DNA of 64,000 nt. Source: JACKFB01 sp041389525 (GTDB taxonomy: Bacteria > Myxococcota_A > UBA9042 > PHBI01 > JACKFB01). The notes under the pieces are model-generated. The model saw only the letters and a list, made by a program, of their open reading frames with translations. It did not search any database and was not told the origin of the DNA. The stretch is from assembly GCA_041389525.1 (NCBI GenBank), contig JAWKRR010000021.1, forward strand, positions 45,379 through 109,378, given 5' to 3'. This document shows positions 45,229 through 54,215 of this stretch, piece after piece (positions within the stretch are counted from its first letter, which is position 1; the number at the start of each line of letters is the position of its first letter). The position numbers were made by a program, and so were the translations under genes.

Positions 45229-47904
45229 CTATCCCCTCCGAGTGGCGAAACGTCGTGCTACCACGAGGAGCGCGACGCCGAAAAGCAGGACTTGGGCGAA
45301 GAGGTCGCCGATGCGGGTGTAGACGGTGCGCTCGGTCATGAGCGAGACGTCGTGGACGAGCTGCTCGGGGGTGTCGAGGTCGGTCTGAGCGAGGAGGCGC
45401 CCGACCGGGTCGACGATGGCGGAGACGCCGGTATTTGTTGAGCGGACCAGGGTGCGGCGGGTCTCGACGGAGCGCATGCGGGCGAGCTGGAGGTGGAGGT
45501 AGGGCTCGGCGGTGCGGCCGAACCAGGCGTCGTTGGTCAGGTTGACCAGGAGCTGGGGGTCGCGGGCGGCGAGCTGGGTCGAGAAGGCGGGCAGGATGTC
45601 CTCGTAGCAGACGAAGACGCCGATGCGGGTGCCGGCCCAGTCGAAGGCTTTTACCTCGGTGCCGCCTGCGAAATTGCTGGCTGCGGGGATCCACTCGTAG
45701 AAGACCGGGAAGACGTCGCCGAAGGGGATGTACTCGCCGAAGATGAGGCGGTGGACCTTGTCGTAGGTGCCGACGAGGCGGCCGCGTTCGTCGAGGAGGA
45801 CGGCGGTGTTGTAGAGGAGGCGCTCGCGGTCTTCGGCGCGGCGCTGCCAGGAGATGGCGCCGAAGAGGATGGGGGTGGTGAAGCCGCGCTGGACGGAGCC
45901 GCGGTCGCCCGGGGCGAGGCCTAGCTCGTCGTCGGGGGCGCGCATGAAGGCGCCGGCGTCGGGGAGGTCGATCTGGCTCTGGCGCAGGTAGCGGGCGTCT
46001 TTGGGGATGGGGAGCACGCGGACCCAGCCGAGGGGGACCAGGGCGGTGAGGGGGCCGACGCCGGGGGTCTCGAGGCGCTCCCAGGTGCCGGCGGCGGCGG
46101 CGGTGGGGCCGGCCGTGCGGCGCCAGACGCGGCCTTGGCGGTCGGCGGCGAGGCCGGCGCCGAAGGGGTCGACGGTGAGCGCGACGACGTCACCCGCGCC
46201 GGCGAGGGGTTCGCGCGCCCACACGCCGCCTTTGCCGCGGCGCAGGACCACGCCGGAGTCACCAGCGGCCAGGACCAGGCGGCCGTCGGGGGTGCCTGCG
46301 ACCGCGCGCAGTGTGCTGTGGACTGGGGATTCCTCGTTTTTCCAGCCCTCGCGGTCCGAACGCACGATGGTGCCGCCAGCGCCCACCGCGATGAAGTCGA
46401 GGCTGCCGGGGGCGGCCCAGACGCCGTGGAGGTTGGCGTCGACGGGCAGCGAGAGGGGGCGGCCGCCCTCGGGGCCCAAGATGACCACGGTGCCCGAGTC
46501 GCCGACCGCCACGCCGCGGCGGGCGCTGGACATGACGATGCCGCGCAGGGCCTTGGAGGTGCCGCTGGAGACGAGGCGCAGGCGGTCGGGCGCGCCTGCG
46601 AACACGGCCCCCGCTTCGCCGACGGCCCAGATCTCGACCGGGGCGCCGTCCTCGGTGGGGTGAAAGCCCGCGGCCTCGACCACTGCGACGCCCAGGAATG
46701 CTGGGGCTTTGGCCTCCGGCGGGACGTCGACGGGGACCTCGGCGAAGGCGTGGCCGTCCCAGAGCACCACGCGGGCGCCGTCGCCGACGAAGGCCACCCG
46801 GTCCTCCCGGACGGCGCCGGCGGCGCGCAGATCGGCGCCCCCCCGCGGGATGGCCGGGCCGTTTGACCACTGAAAGCCGCCCGCGCCCAGATCGCGCCAG
46901 ACGAAGACCCGACCGTCGGCCGCGAGGCCCATGGCGAAGGCGTCGTCGCGCTTGGCGCCGGCATCCCCCAGCGGGATGTAGCTAGACTCAGGCCAGATGA
47001 TGAGGTCGACGTCCTGGGCCGCGAGGTCGGCGCTCATCCGCTGATGTTCGAGCAGGTTCCTGTGCAGCGTCAGGGCCTGCTCGCGGGGGTCCATGCCGCG
47101 GGCCTCCTTCTCCCAGATGCCGATGTTGGCCTCGACGAGGCCCACGCGCAGGGTGCGGGCCTTGGCGATGTCGACGTCGACCTGCTCCATCCTGACGAAG
47201 CCGTAGGTGAGCGCTGCGGCGACGAGGGCTGTGCCAAGCGCGACCTGGAGCTTCGGCAGGCGGGCGCGACCCGAGACGGCCTCGACGACGCGGAAGAGCA
47301 CGGCGTTGGCGGTGACGACCAGGAAGGTCACGCCCGAGGCGCCGACGAGGTCCGCGATCTGCACCGCCGGCAAGCAGGAGGCCTGGCCGTTGCCCAGATA
47401 CCAGGGGAAGATCATCGGGAACACGTACTCGACCGCGGTGAAGATGGCGGCGAGCAGGAGCGGGCCCGGGAGGCCACCGGCGCGCGGGCGCAGGAACGCC
47501 GCGAAGAGCGCGAAGAGGCCGAACTGCAGGCCCTGGTAGGCCGCGTTGAGGACCGTCAGCGGCCAGGAGACGCCGTCGGGGAGCTGGCCGAACTCCGACA
47601 GGACCACCACGATCCACCAGAAGCCGCCGAGGTTCGTGACGAACCCGGTGGCCGCGCCGTAGAAGAACGCGCGCCGCGGGGGCGCGGTGCGCAGCGCCCA
47701 GAGCAGCGGGACCAGGGCGAACCAGCCCAGAGCCCAGAGCTCGGACGCCGGCTCGGCGCGAAAGGGGAAGGACGGGAAGATGAGCAAGCCCGAGAGCAGC
47801 GCCCACCAGAGCCCGCCGACCGCGGCGCGGAGGCCCGGCTCGGGGGTGGGAGGCTGAGGCGCCTTCTTGCCAGGGCGCAGCTTGTTCGACGCGCGCGCCG
47901 TCAA
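45229..47904 (-). CDS. lnt: Apolipoprotein N-acyltransferase with inserted beta-propeller domain
   Basis: 891 residues; usual Lnt is about 510. Six to seven N-terminal helices (1-235) lead into the nitrilase-like domain. The catalytic triad is present: Glu in IIWPESSY (306), Lys in YDKVHRLIFGEYIP (716) and Cys in FVCYEDIL (766); a C-terminal helix (869-884) follows. Lnt adds the third acyl chain to lipoproteins at the inner membrane. Between the Glu and the Lys (about 313-670) lie roughly 360 extra residues built from repeats such as GRVFVWRDLG, GTVVILG, GTIVRSD and GVVLRRG, an oxidoreductase-like/BNR beta-propeller pattern. The frame is continuous through it. TTG start overlaps the lipid kinase stop (TTGA). 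Confidence 0.9.
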   Translation of the reverse strand: MTARASNKLRPGKKAPQPPTPEPGLRAAVGGLWWALLSGLLIFPSFPFRAEPASELWALGWFALVPLLWALRTAPPRRAFFYGAATGFVTNLGGFWWIVVVLSEFGQLPDGVSWPLTVLNAAYQGLQFGLFALFAAFLRPRAGGLPGPLLLAAIFTAVEYVFPMIFPWYLGNGQASCLPAVQIADLVGASGVTFLVVTANAVLFRVVEAVSGRARLPKLQVALGTALVAAALTYGFVRMEQVDVDIAKARTLRVGLVEANIGIWEKEARGMDPREQALTLHRNLLEHQRMSADLAAQDVDLIIWPESSYIPLGDAGAKRDDAFAMGLAADGRVFVWRDLGAGGFQWSNGPAIPRGGADLRAAGAVREDRVAFVGDGARVVLWDGHAFAEVPVDVPPEAKAPAFLGVAVVEAAGFHPTEDGAPVEIWAVGEAGAVFAGAPDRLRLVSSGTSKALRGIVMSSARRGVAVGDSGTVVILGPEGGRPLSLPVDANLHGVWAAPGSLDFIAVGAGGTIVRSDREGWKNEESPVHSTLRAVAGTPDGRLVLAAGDSGVVLRRGKGGVWAREPLAGAGDVVALTVDPFGAGLAADRQGRVWRRTAGPTAAAAGTWERLETPGVGPLTALVPLGWVRVLPIPKDARYLRQSQIDLPDAGAFMRAPDDELGLAPGDRGSVQRGFTTPILFGAISWQRRAEDRERLLYNTAVLLDERGRLVGTYDKVHRLIFGEYIPFGDVFPVFYEWIPAASNFAGGTEVKAFDWAGTRIGVFVCYEDILPAFSTQLAARDPQLLVNLTNDAWFGRTAEPYLHLQLARMRSVETRRTLVRSTNTGVSAIVDPVGRLLAQTDLDTPEQLVHDVSLMTERTVYTRIGDLFAQVLLFGVALLVVARRFATRRG

Positions 47905-48857
47905 GGCACGGCCACCCGCACCACACCCGGCACGATCTCAAAGGTGGCGGGCAGGCACCCGATCGCCTCGCCATCGATGTCGAGGAAGACCTGGGTGTCG
48001 CTGTCCGCTTCGACGCGACTGGCCGGCAGCATGGTGACCGCGGGGTGGTCGACGTGGGTGCCGGCGTAGACGCGCCGGAAGACCGAGAGCATCTCCAGGC
48101 GCCCGAGATTACCGACGAACGCGACGTGAAAGAGGCCGTCGTCGAGCTGCGCGCCAGGGACGAACTCCATGCCGCCCCCGAAGAAGCGGCCGTTGCCCAC
48201 GGCGCCCAGCGCGATCGGCATCTCGGCCTCGAAGACGCCGCCCGGCCCTTCCAGTCGGAGCCGGACGATGGGGTCGCGCCAGGTCAGCATCGCGCGCGCC
48301 GCGCCGGCTGCGTAGGCGAAGCGCCCCGCCATCGCCGTGAACGCGTCGAGGGAGTGCACGACCTTGCCGCCGAAGCCGAAGCTCGCGATGTTGACGAAGT
48401 AGCGCCAGCCCGCGGCCCCATCTTCCCCGGCCGTGCCGCCCACCTCACGGTAGCTCACGCGCCCCACGTCGATGGTCTGCACGCGGCCGGTGGACATCGC
48501 GTGGATGGCCGTCTCCATGTCGCGGATGCCGAGGCTCTTGCGCAGGTCGCCGCCGGTGCCGCCCGCCAGCACGGCCAGGGTGGCGTCGGGGGCCAGCGGG
48601 GTGCCCTCGACGTCCAGCCAGCCGTTGACCACCTCGTTGATGGTCCCGTCGCCGCCCGCCACGACGATGCGCTTGACGCCAGCCCGCAGCGCCTCGCGAG
48701 TCAGCGCCGTCGCGTGGCCCGCCGCCTCGGTGAACGCGACGTCGAAGTCGCCGACGCTGTCGAGCAGGTCGTGCTCCACGCGCCGGAAGGTGTTCCGCAT
48801 CGCCCCGCCGCCCGCGCGCTCGTTGACGATGATCAGCGTGGATTCATCAGCCTTCAT
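47901..48857 (-). CDS. Diacylglycerol/sphingosine kinase family lipid kinase
   Basis: 318 residues. The catalytic domain of the DagK/YegS family is complete: STLIIVNERAGGGAMRNTF, the nucleotide-binding KRIVVAGGDGTINEVVNGW and LAVLAGGTGGDLRKSLGI. The C-terminal beta domain includes the FGFGGKVVHSLDAF region. The family phosphorylates diacylglycerol or similar lipid alcohols at the membrane. Gene order: overlapped by 11 bases with the Fe-S protein gene upstream and by 4 with lnt. A lipid substrate fits the alkyl-DHAP-synthase-like gene in the same operon. Confidence 0.9.
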   Translation of the reverse strand: MKADESTLIIVNERAGGGAMRNTFRRVEHDLLDSVGDFDVAFTEAAGHATALTREALRAGVKRIVVAGGDGTINEVVNGWLDVEGTPLAPDATLAVLAGGTGGDLRKSLGIRDMETAIHAMSTGRVQTIDVGRVSYREVGGTAGEDGAAGWRYFVNIASFGFGGKVVHSLDAFTAMAGRFAYAAGAARAMLTWRDPIVRLRLEGPGGVFEAEMPIALGAVGNGRFFGGGMEFVPGAQLDDGLFHVAFVGNLGRLEMLSVFRRVYAGTHVDHPAVTMLPASRVEADSDTQVFLDIDGEAIGCLPATFEIVPGVVRVAVP

Positions 48858-49938
48858 TGCCGGTGACCGCTCTGTCGATGAGGGTGATGGCGTCCTCGAC
48901 GCGCAGCCGGTCGCCGGCCGCCGCGCGCAGGCCCACGACGCACTCGGGCGCGAAGGTGACCAGGGTGTCGCAGCCGGCGTCCAGCGCCATCTCGATGACC
49001 TCGTTGGACATGCCGGCGGCGGTGTCGGGCGCGGTGATGGAGAGGCAGCCCGTGCCGCCGCAGCAGAAGGTGTCGGCCTCGCGCAGGCGCAGCTCCAGCG
49101 GGGCGCGCTCGAGGACGCGGCGCAGCAGCTCGCGGGGGACGTCGAACACGCCGAAGTGGCGGGCGAGGTGGCACGAGTCGTGGTAGGCGACGGCGTCGGC
49201 GACGCGCTCGACGATGGCGCCGGGTAGCAGCGGCAGGAGGAAGTCGCTGGCGTGGATGACTTGGGCAGACAGCGCCCTGTCCACGCGCGGGTACAGCGTC
49301 TTCAGCGTGTAGAGCGCCTCGGCCGACATCACCACCACGACGCGCGCCGGGCCGATGGCCTCGCGGAGACGTTCAGCGCACGCGACGAACTCGTCGTGGT
49401 AGCCGGCGGCCCAGAGATCGTATCCGACGTCCAGAAGCGACGCGTCCCCGCAGGCCAGCTCGTCGTCGTCGAGGCGCTCGCACAGCGCGAGCATCGTGCG
49501 GGCGGTGGTGGCGTCGGCCACGAGGCTGCGGTGCCCCGGCAGCAGAAGGACCGCCGGGTCGGGATGGAACCGAGCGTGCCCGGTGCGCCACCAAGGGTCT
49601 CGGGGCGTGGCGTCGTGCTGAAAGAGCTCGCGGGCGTAGGGGCGCCGGCCGCGCGCGACGACCTCGGCGCGGGCGCTGAAGAGGATCTCCTCGACGTCCT
49701 GGCCGTGCAGACACGCCACGGTGCAGGCGCCGCAACCCGAGCAGCGGTAGAGCGTCTGCGCGACGTCCTCGGTGAGGCGCACGCTGCCGGTCTCGACGTG
49801 GTGGACCAAGCTGACCAGGCCCCACGGGGTCACGGTGTCCCGGCCCTCGATGGTGGCGACCGGGCAGGCGTGATGGCACAGGCTCGGGCAATAGGTGCAG
49901 AGCGTGAGTGCGTCCTGATAGGGGGCGAGGCGGCTCAT
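48847..49938 (-). CDS. Fe-S protein with CCG domains (GlpC/GlcF-like)
   Basis: 363 residues. Two [4Fe-4S] ferredoxin motifs lie near the N-terminus (CTYCPSLCHHACP and CSGCGACTVACLHGQ), then CCG-type cysteine-rich motifs: YHDSCHLARHFGVF and TFCCGGTGC. This is the layout of electron-carrying subunits in glycerol-3-phosphate, glycolate or heterodisulfide-type oxidoreductases. It is placed one base after a FAD-binding oxidoreductase gene, making an FAD/Fe-S pair. Electrons would pass from the flavoprotein to the membrane quinone pool. The start ATG 49938 has no conflict. Confidence 0.87.
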   Translation of the reverse strand: MSRLAPYQDALTLCTYCPSLCHHACPVATIEGRDTVTPWGLVSLVHHVETGSVRLTEDVAQTLYRCSGCGACTVACLHGQDVEEILFSARAEVVARGRRPYARELFQHDATPRDPWWRTGHARFHPDPAVLLLPGHRSLVADATTARTMLALCERLDDDELACGDASLLDVGYDLWAAGYHDEFVACAERLREAIGPARVVVVMSAEALYTLKTLYPRVDRALSAQVIHASDFLLPLLPGAIVERVADAVAYHDSCHLARHFGVFDVPRELLRRVLERAPLELRLREADTFCCGGTGCLSITAPDTAAGMSNEVIEMALDAGCDTLVTFAPECVVGLRAAAGDRLRVEDAITLIDRAVTGNEG

Positions 49939-49939
49939 G

Positions 49940-51145
49940 TCATTCCGGGTTGAGGGTGCCGCGAGGGTCGAGGCGGGCTTTGACGGTGCGCCGGAGCGCG
50001 TCCCAGGGGCCGGGCACGGGCGGGCGGTGAGCCTGTAGCTCCGAGCGCACGAACTCGGCCTCGGGGCCTGTGACGTTCTCGGTGAGGCTGACCCACGCGC
50101 CGTGGCGGCTCATGCGAACCAGCCACAGGCCTGGCGGGGCCGTGGTGCCCAGCGAGGTCGCCAGCTTCTGCAGGTCGCGCCAAGGCAGACCGACCACGGG
50201 CGCGCGCCACTCGCGAGGCGGCGGCAGCAGGCCCTCGTGGATGTCCCAGCCGACCGGCGGGTCGAGGCGTTGGAGGCTGGCGCCCAGGTGCTCGTCGAGG
50301 GCGGCGCCGGACACGCCGGACTGGCGACTCCAGGGCTCGACGATGAGCAGGTAGGGGCGCTCGTCGGAGAGCCCGACGCGCTTGCGCCCCCAGGAATGCT
50401 CAGGTCCCGGCGTGAGAATCTCGGCGCCGCGGGGCTCCAGACGCGCGTCGTAGGCGGACTGCAGCGCCGCGAGTGCCTGCCCCAGCGTCTCGGCGCCGTA
50501 GGTCAGCAGCACCCGCTTGGTGGCGTGGTAGATGCGCAGCGTGACCTTGTGGATGATGCCGAAGCGACCGCGGGAACCGAGGAAGAGGCGCTCGAAATCG
50601 GGGCCTACCGCCTTTCGTGGGGCCGTGCGCGTCTCGACCTCGCTGCCGTCCGGCAAGACGACGCCGAGGCCGAGGACCTCGTGCTCGCGCGAGCCGTAGG
50701 GCGGACCCCAGTGGGCGTCGAGCGCGGCCGCCATCACCGCGCCGACCGAGCCGTGGCGCCACGCGCGCTGGGGGAGTGCGGTGGTGAAGCCGCGCTCGCC
50801 GAGGCGGTCGGCCAGCTCGGCCACCGGGATCCCGGACTGCACTGTGACGGTGCCGGAGACGATGTCGACGTCGAGGATGCGCGCCATGCGGCGGCCGCGC
50901 AGGTAGATGCGCGGCTTGGGGCCGAAGCGCTCCGCGTCGCCAGCCCGCGGGTTGCGCGTGTAGACCACGGCGCCGCGCTCGTTGGCCCAGCGCATCAGGT
51001 CGACCAGCTCGTGCTCGGTGGCCGGCTCGACGGCGAAGCTCCCGCCCAGGCTCTGCGCGGTGTCGTAGTGCGGTTCGACCTGCTCGGTGGGCAGAATGCG
51101 CCGCAGCTCGTCCAGCACGCCGACGGGGCGGATCTCCGGGCTCAT
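49940..51145 (-). CDS. FAD-binding oxidoreductase (GlcE-like)
   Basis: 401 residues. The FAD_binding_4 domain is visible in SGTVTVQSGIPVAELADRLG, LPQRAWRHGSVGAVMAAALD and VVLPDGSEVETRTAP, with GSRGRFGIIHKVTLRIY. It is smaller than the neighbour and resembles the GlcE-type subunit. Start ATG 51145 shares one base with the stop of the upstream gene (TGATG); GTG 51148 is an equal alternative. It ends next to the Fe-S gene. Together with that gene it looks like a two-subunit redox enzyme; the substrate is not clear. Confidence 0.82.
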   Translation of the reverse strand: MSPEIRPVGVLDELRRILPTEQVEPHYDTAQSLGGSFAVEPATEHELVDLMRWANERGAVVYTRNPRAGDAERFGPKPRIYLRGRRMARILDVDIVSGTVTVQSGIPVAELADRLGERGFTTALPQRAWRHGSVGAVMAAALDAHWGPPYGSREHEVLGLGVVLPDGSEVETRTAPRKAVGPDFERLFLGSRGRFGIIHKVTLRIYHATKRVLLTYGAETLGQALAALQSAYDARLEPRGAEILTPGPEHSWGRKRVGLSDERPYLLIVEPWSRQSGVSGAALDEHLGASLQRLDPPVGWDIHEGLLPPPREWRAPVVGLPWRDLQKLATSLGTTAPPGLWLVRMSRHGAWVSLTENVTGPEAEFVRSELQAHRPPVPGPWDALRRTVKARLDPRGTLNPE

Positions 51146-52767
51146 CACTGCCCCCCGGCGTTGTCGGGGAAGAGCTTGCCCGGGTTCATAATCCCCTGCG
51201 GATCCAGCGCGTCTTTGAGCGCGCGCCACACGCGCAGCATCTCGCCGTGCTCCTGCGCCATGGCGTGCTTCTTCGCGACGCCCACCCCGTGGTGGTGGCT
51301 CGCCGTGCCGCCTGCCTTCTGCGTCGCCTGGAGCGCCGCGTCCCAGATCGTGTCGTAGAGCGCGGCGCTGCGCTCGGCGGTGGGGCGGTGCGCGGCGAAG
51401 GTGAAGTAGATGCTACAGCCCTCGCGATAGGCGTGGGAGAAGTGCGCCATGATGAAGGCGTGCGGCGTGACGGCGCGTCGCACAGAATCGTAGAGTTGCG
51501 GAAGGCGGTCCCAGGTCGTCGCGACCTCCATGGTGTCGACGAAGCTGTCGGCCTGATAAATGCGGGCTTGCTTGAAGGCGACCGCGTGTCGCTTGGCCAG
51601 CCACGTCTCGCCGATCTGTGAGCCCGCGTCGACGCCGTCAGCGTCCAAGAGGATCTGCCGCGACCGCCACGCCGAACGTTGCACCGACTCGTCGGGACCC
51701 TCGAAGCCGATGATGAGCAGGCACTGAGACGGGACAGCCTCGGCGAGGCGATTGATGACCGAGGGCACCGAGAGCGCGGCCGCGATGGCCTTGCGGCCGG
51801 CAGCCCGCCGGAAGCGACGCGTGATGCCGGTGCTTCGGACGGCCTCGCGCCGGTCGGCGGCCCAGTGGGTCATGCGCTCGACGACGGCGCGCACGCCCGC
51901 GCTCTCGCGGTCGTCGCCGGGCGACTCGCTCTTGCCAAGGGCGATCATGCTGTCGAAGGGGTCGTAGAGCCGCAGCACGACCGGCTCGAGCCCGGCCTGC
52001 ATGACGAGGCGCATGGCCACCAGCGCGTCGTGCAGCGTGTGGAACTTGAAGCCCCGGAAGTAGCGCGATGCGGGAGCCGGGTGGATCCGCAAGGTGCCCG
52101 AGGTGATGAAGCCCAGCGTGCCTTCGGAGCCGACCATGACCTGCGTCCAGTCGGGATCGCCCTCGCTGCGGTCGGCGGTGTCGAGCACGGAGCCGTCGGC
52201 CAGCACGACGCGCAGGCTGGTCACCATGTCCTCGATCTTGCCGTAGCGAGACGAGAACTGCCCTCCGGAGCGGGTCGCGAGCCAGCCGCCCAGCGTCGAG
52301 CACATGATCGACGACGGGAAATGCCCAAGGGTGAAGCCCGCGGCGGCCAAGCGGTCCTCGAGGTGCTGACCGATGATGCCGCCGCCCGCCGTGACGGTGT
52401 GCGACTCGCGGTCGATGTGGGTGATGGCGCGCAGGCGCTTGACGTCGACGACCACGCCGCCCGACAGCGGCACCGTCCCGCCGCAGACGCCCGAGCCGCC
52501 GCCGTAGGGGATCAGCGGGATGCTGTGCTTGGCGCAGAAGCGGACGACGTCCTGGACCTCGGCCTCGGTGCCCGGCCAGACCACACAATCCGGGGGGTAG
52601 CGCTCAGGCTCGCCCCCCAGCTTCCAGATCTGCATCTTCGGCCAGAAGTCGGCCGAATAGGCCACGAGATCCGGCAGCTCCGTGGAGACGCGGGTCGGTC
52701 CGACGATCGCGGCGAGGCCGGCGATGAGCTGCGCTTGGGGGAGGCGTGACACGGCGAGGCGCAGCAT
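51145..52767 (-). CDS. Alkyl-dihydroxyacetone-phosphate synthase-like FAD enzyme
   Basis: 540 residues. The FAD-binding domain includes PPDCVVWPGTEAEVQDVV, LIPYGGGSGVCGGTVPL and CSTLGGWLATRSGGQFSS, followed by RYGKIEDMV. Near the C-terminus is YREGCSIYFTFA and a His-triplet, TASHHHGVGV, typical of alkyl-DHAP synthase (AGPS). That enzyme exchanges the acyl chain of acyl-DHAP for a fatty alcohol, the first step of ether lipid synthesis. D-lactate dehydrogenase-like enzymes share the fold but not the HHH set. A lipid kinase in the operon fits. The start is uncertain (ATG 52767 has no ribosome-binding site). Confidence 0.85.
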   Translation of the reverse strand: MLRLAVSRLPQAQLIAGLAAIVGPTRVSTELPDLVAYSADFWPKMQIWKLGGEPERYPPDCVVWPGTEAEVQDVVRFCAKHSIPLIPYGGGSGVCGGTVPLSGGVVVDVKRLRAITHIDRESHTVTAGGGIIGQHLEDRLAAAGFTLGHFPSSIMCSTLGGWLATRSGGQFSSRYGKIEDMVTSLRVVLADGSVLDTADRSEGDPDWTQVMVGSEGTLGFITSGTLRIHPAPASRYFRGFKFHTLHDALVAMRLVMQAGLEPVVLRLYDPFDSMIALGKSESPGDDRESAGVRAVVERMTHWAADRREAVRSTGITRRFRRAAGRKAIAAALSVPSVINRLAEAVPSQCLLIIGFEGPDESVQRSAWRSRQILLDADGVDAGSQIGETWLAKRHAVAFKQARIYQADSFVDTMEVATTWDRLPQLYDSVRRAVTPHAFIMAHFSHAYREGCSIYFTFAAHRPTAERSAALYDTIWDAALQATQKAGGTASHHHGVGVAKKHAMAQEHGEMLRVWRALKDALDPQGIMNPGKLFPDNAGGQ

Positions 52768-52982
52768 ATCAATCCGCAGCGGCGCGGCAAGCGCGACCGG
52801 CGCGGTGGCGGGTGGCTGCCGGACCGCTGCGGGGCACGCGGCGACTCAATCGCGTCGATTTCAGCAGGACGCGAGCAGGCCGCCGCGATCCGCTGAAGGC
52901 CGAGCGCTGAAGGCTGATAGCGGGCAATCGCGCGCCGTCGCCCGCCGATTCACGCCGGGATTCCGCCGCGATTGCCCCCCTG
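52768..52982. other. 215-bp non-coding gap between operons
   Basis: Between the start of the alkyl-DHAP-synthase-like gene and the end of the propeller lipoprotein gene. It holds the 11-bp inverted repeat described separately and two copies of CGCTGAAGGC. No gene is seen. Confidence 0.5.
52922..52977 (-). terminator. Inverted repeat after the B12-regulated operon
   Basis: Perfect 11-bp arms GGGCAATCGCG / CGCGATTGCCC separated by 34 bases, starting 5 bases beyond the propeller lipoprotein stop. No T-run follows, so factor-independent termination is doubtful. The arms may be a binding site or part of a dispersed repeat. Confidence 0.4.
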
Positions 52983-54215
52983 TCACGGGCGCAGCTCGAT
53001 GTTGTCGGCGCGCGTGATGCGGCGGACTTGGCGCGGGGGGAGGCCGGTGGCGGCGCAGGCGGGGATGCAGGCCGTACCGCTGGAGTCGACCACGCAGACC
53101 TCCGGCTTGGCGGGGTCCGCGACCGGGAAGACGACCTCGCCCAGGACGTTCGTCGCGAGGCTGCCGATGATGAAGGGGGCGCTGGCGCGGTACAGCTCGA
53201 CGACCGTGTCGGCGATCGGGTGCCAGGCGAGGACGCGGTCGACCGCGCCGTCGAAATCCCCGAGCGCGACCAGGGCCACGCGGCCGCCCGCGAGCATGGC
53301 GATGTCCTGGCCGATGGCCGCGCCGACTCGGGGGTCGCTCCCGACCAGCCGCGCGGTCTCCTTGGCGTTGTCGTCCAGCAGCAGCACCGCGCTGCCCGTG
53401 GGGTCGACGGTGCGGGCGGCGGTGTCGAAGGAGCCGGGGCAGGCCAGCGCGTTGCGGACGCCGTCGGTAGCCAGCCCGCCGCAGCAGCGGGTGTCGGGGT
53501 ACGCGATGCGCTCCAGCCACTGCAGGGTGCTGCCCTCCCCTACCCGCACGCGGCCGACCATGCCGTCCAGCCACTCGGTGTAGTCCAGAGACGCGCGGTT
53601 GAGGCTGACCCAGACCTCGCCGTTGGGCCGCGCCAGGAGGCGGTCGGGGCGACCAGGGAAGCCGTCCAGCTCGGTGGCGGAGAGCGACGCCAGCGAGGAC
53701 CCGTCGGCCCCGATGAGCAGCACGTCGTCGCCGCGGTCCAGGGGCTTCGCGCCCGGCTGTCGGTTCGGGTTGGCGCGGGTGACCAGCCAGCGCGCGCCGT
53801 GGGTCGCGACCATGTCGCGGATGTTCGGCGCGAAGCCGGCGCCCAGATCGACCTGGCGGATGACCGTGGCCGAGACCGGGTCGACCCAGGTCACGACGCC
53901 GTTTGGGTAGCGGTCCAGCAGCAGCACGGGGCCGCCGAGGGCCGGCGCGGTGGGCAGGGTGACGTCGCCGGACAGGGCGACCAGCACGCCCGGCGAGGCG
54001 CTGCCGGAGTGAATCAGCAGCGGCGCGGTGACGCGCAGCGCCTCGGGGTCTAGGACCGCGATGGCCGTGGACGCGTAGTCGCTACAGACCACCGCCATGC
54101 CCGCCTCCGCGGCCGTGGCCACGCCTCCGGCCTTCGTGTCAGAGGACGCGTCGCAGGCCGAGGAGGTGGTCGCGACGGCCAAGCAGCACGACAAAATACG
54201 CAGGTAATTGCTCAT
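52983..54215 (-). CDS. Beta-propeller lipoprotein coupled to BtuB-like receptor
   Basis: 410 residues with a lipoprotein signal (LAVATTSSAC). The mature part shows about seven similar beta units, for example AIAVLDPEALRVTAPLLIHS, GVVTWVDPVSATVIRQVDLG and VWVSLNRASLDY, consistent with a seven-bladed propeller of the YncE/NHL type. Start ATG overlaps the receptor gene's stop (ATGA), so both are made together under the cobalamin riboswitch. In Bacteroides a propeller lipoprotein (BtuG) binds B12 and hands it to BtuB; the same role is possible here, but sequence homology to BtuG was not tested. Confidence 0.72.
   Translation of the reverse strand: MSNYLRILSCCLAVATTSSACDASSDTKAGGVATAAEAGMAVVCSDYASTAIAVLDPEALRVTAPLLIHSGSASPGVLVALSGDVTLPTAPALGGPVLLLDRYPNGVVTWVDPVSATVIRQVDLGAGFAPNIRDMVATHGARWLVTRANPNRQPGAKPLDRGDDVLLIGADGSSLASLSATELDGFPGRPDRLLARPNGEVWVSLNRASLDYTEWLDGMVGRVRVGEGSTLQWLERIAYPDTRCCGGLATDGVRNALACPGSFDTAARTVDPTGSAVLLLDDNAKETARLVGSDPRVGAAIGQDIAMLAGGRVALVALGDFDGAVDRVLAWHPIADTVVELYRASAPFIIGSLATNVLGEVVFPVADPAKPEVCVVDSSGTACIPACAATGLPPRQVRRITRADNIELRP

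Noticed and set aside
46135..46866. Possible separate gene or assembly join inside lnt
   Set aside because: The minus-strand frame is continuous over the propeller and both flanking lnt halves, with the triad intact and no stop or shift.
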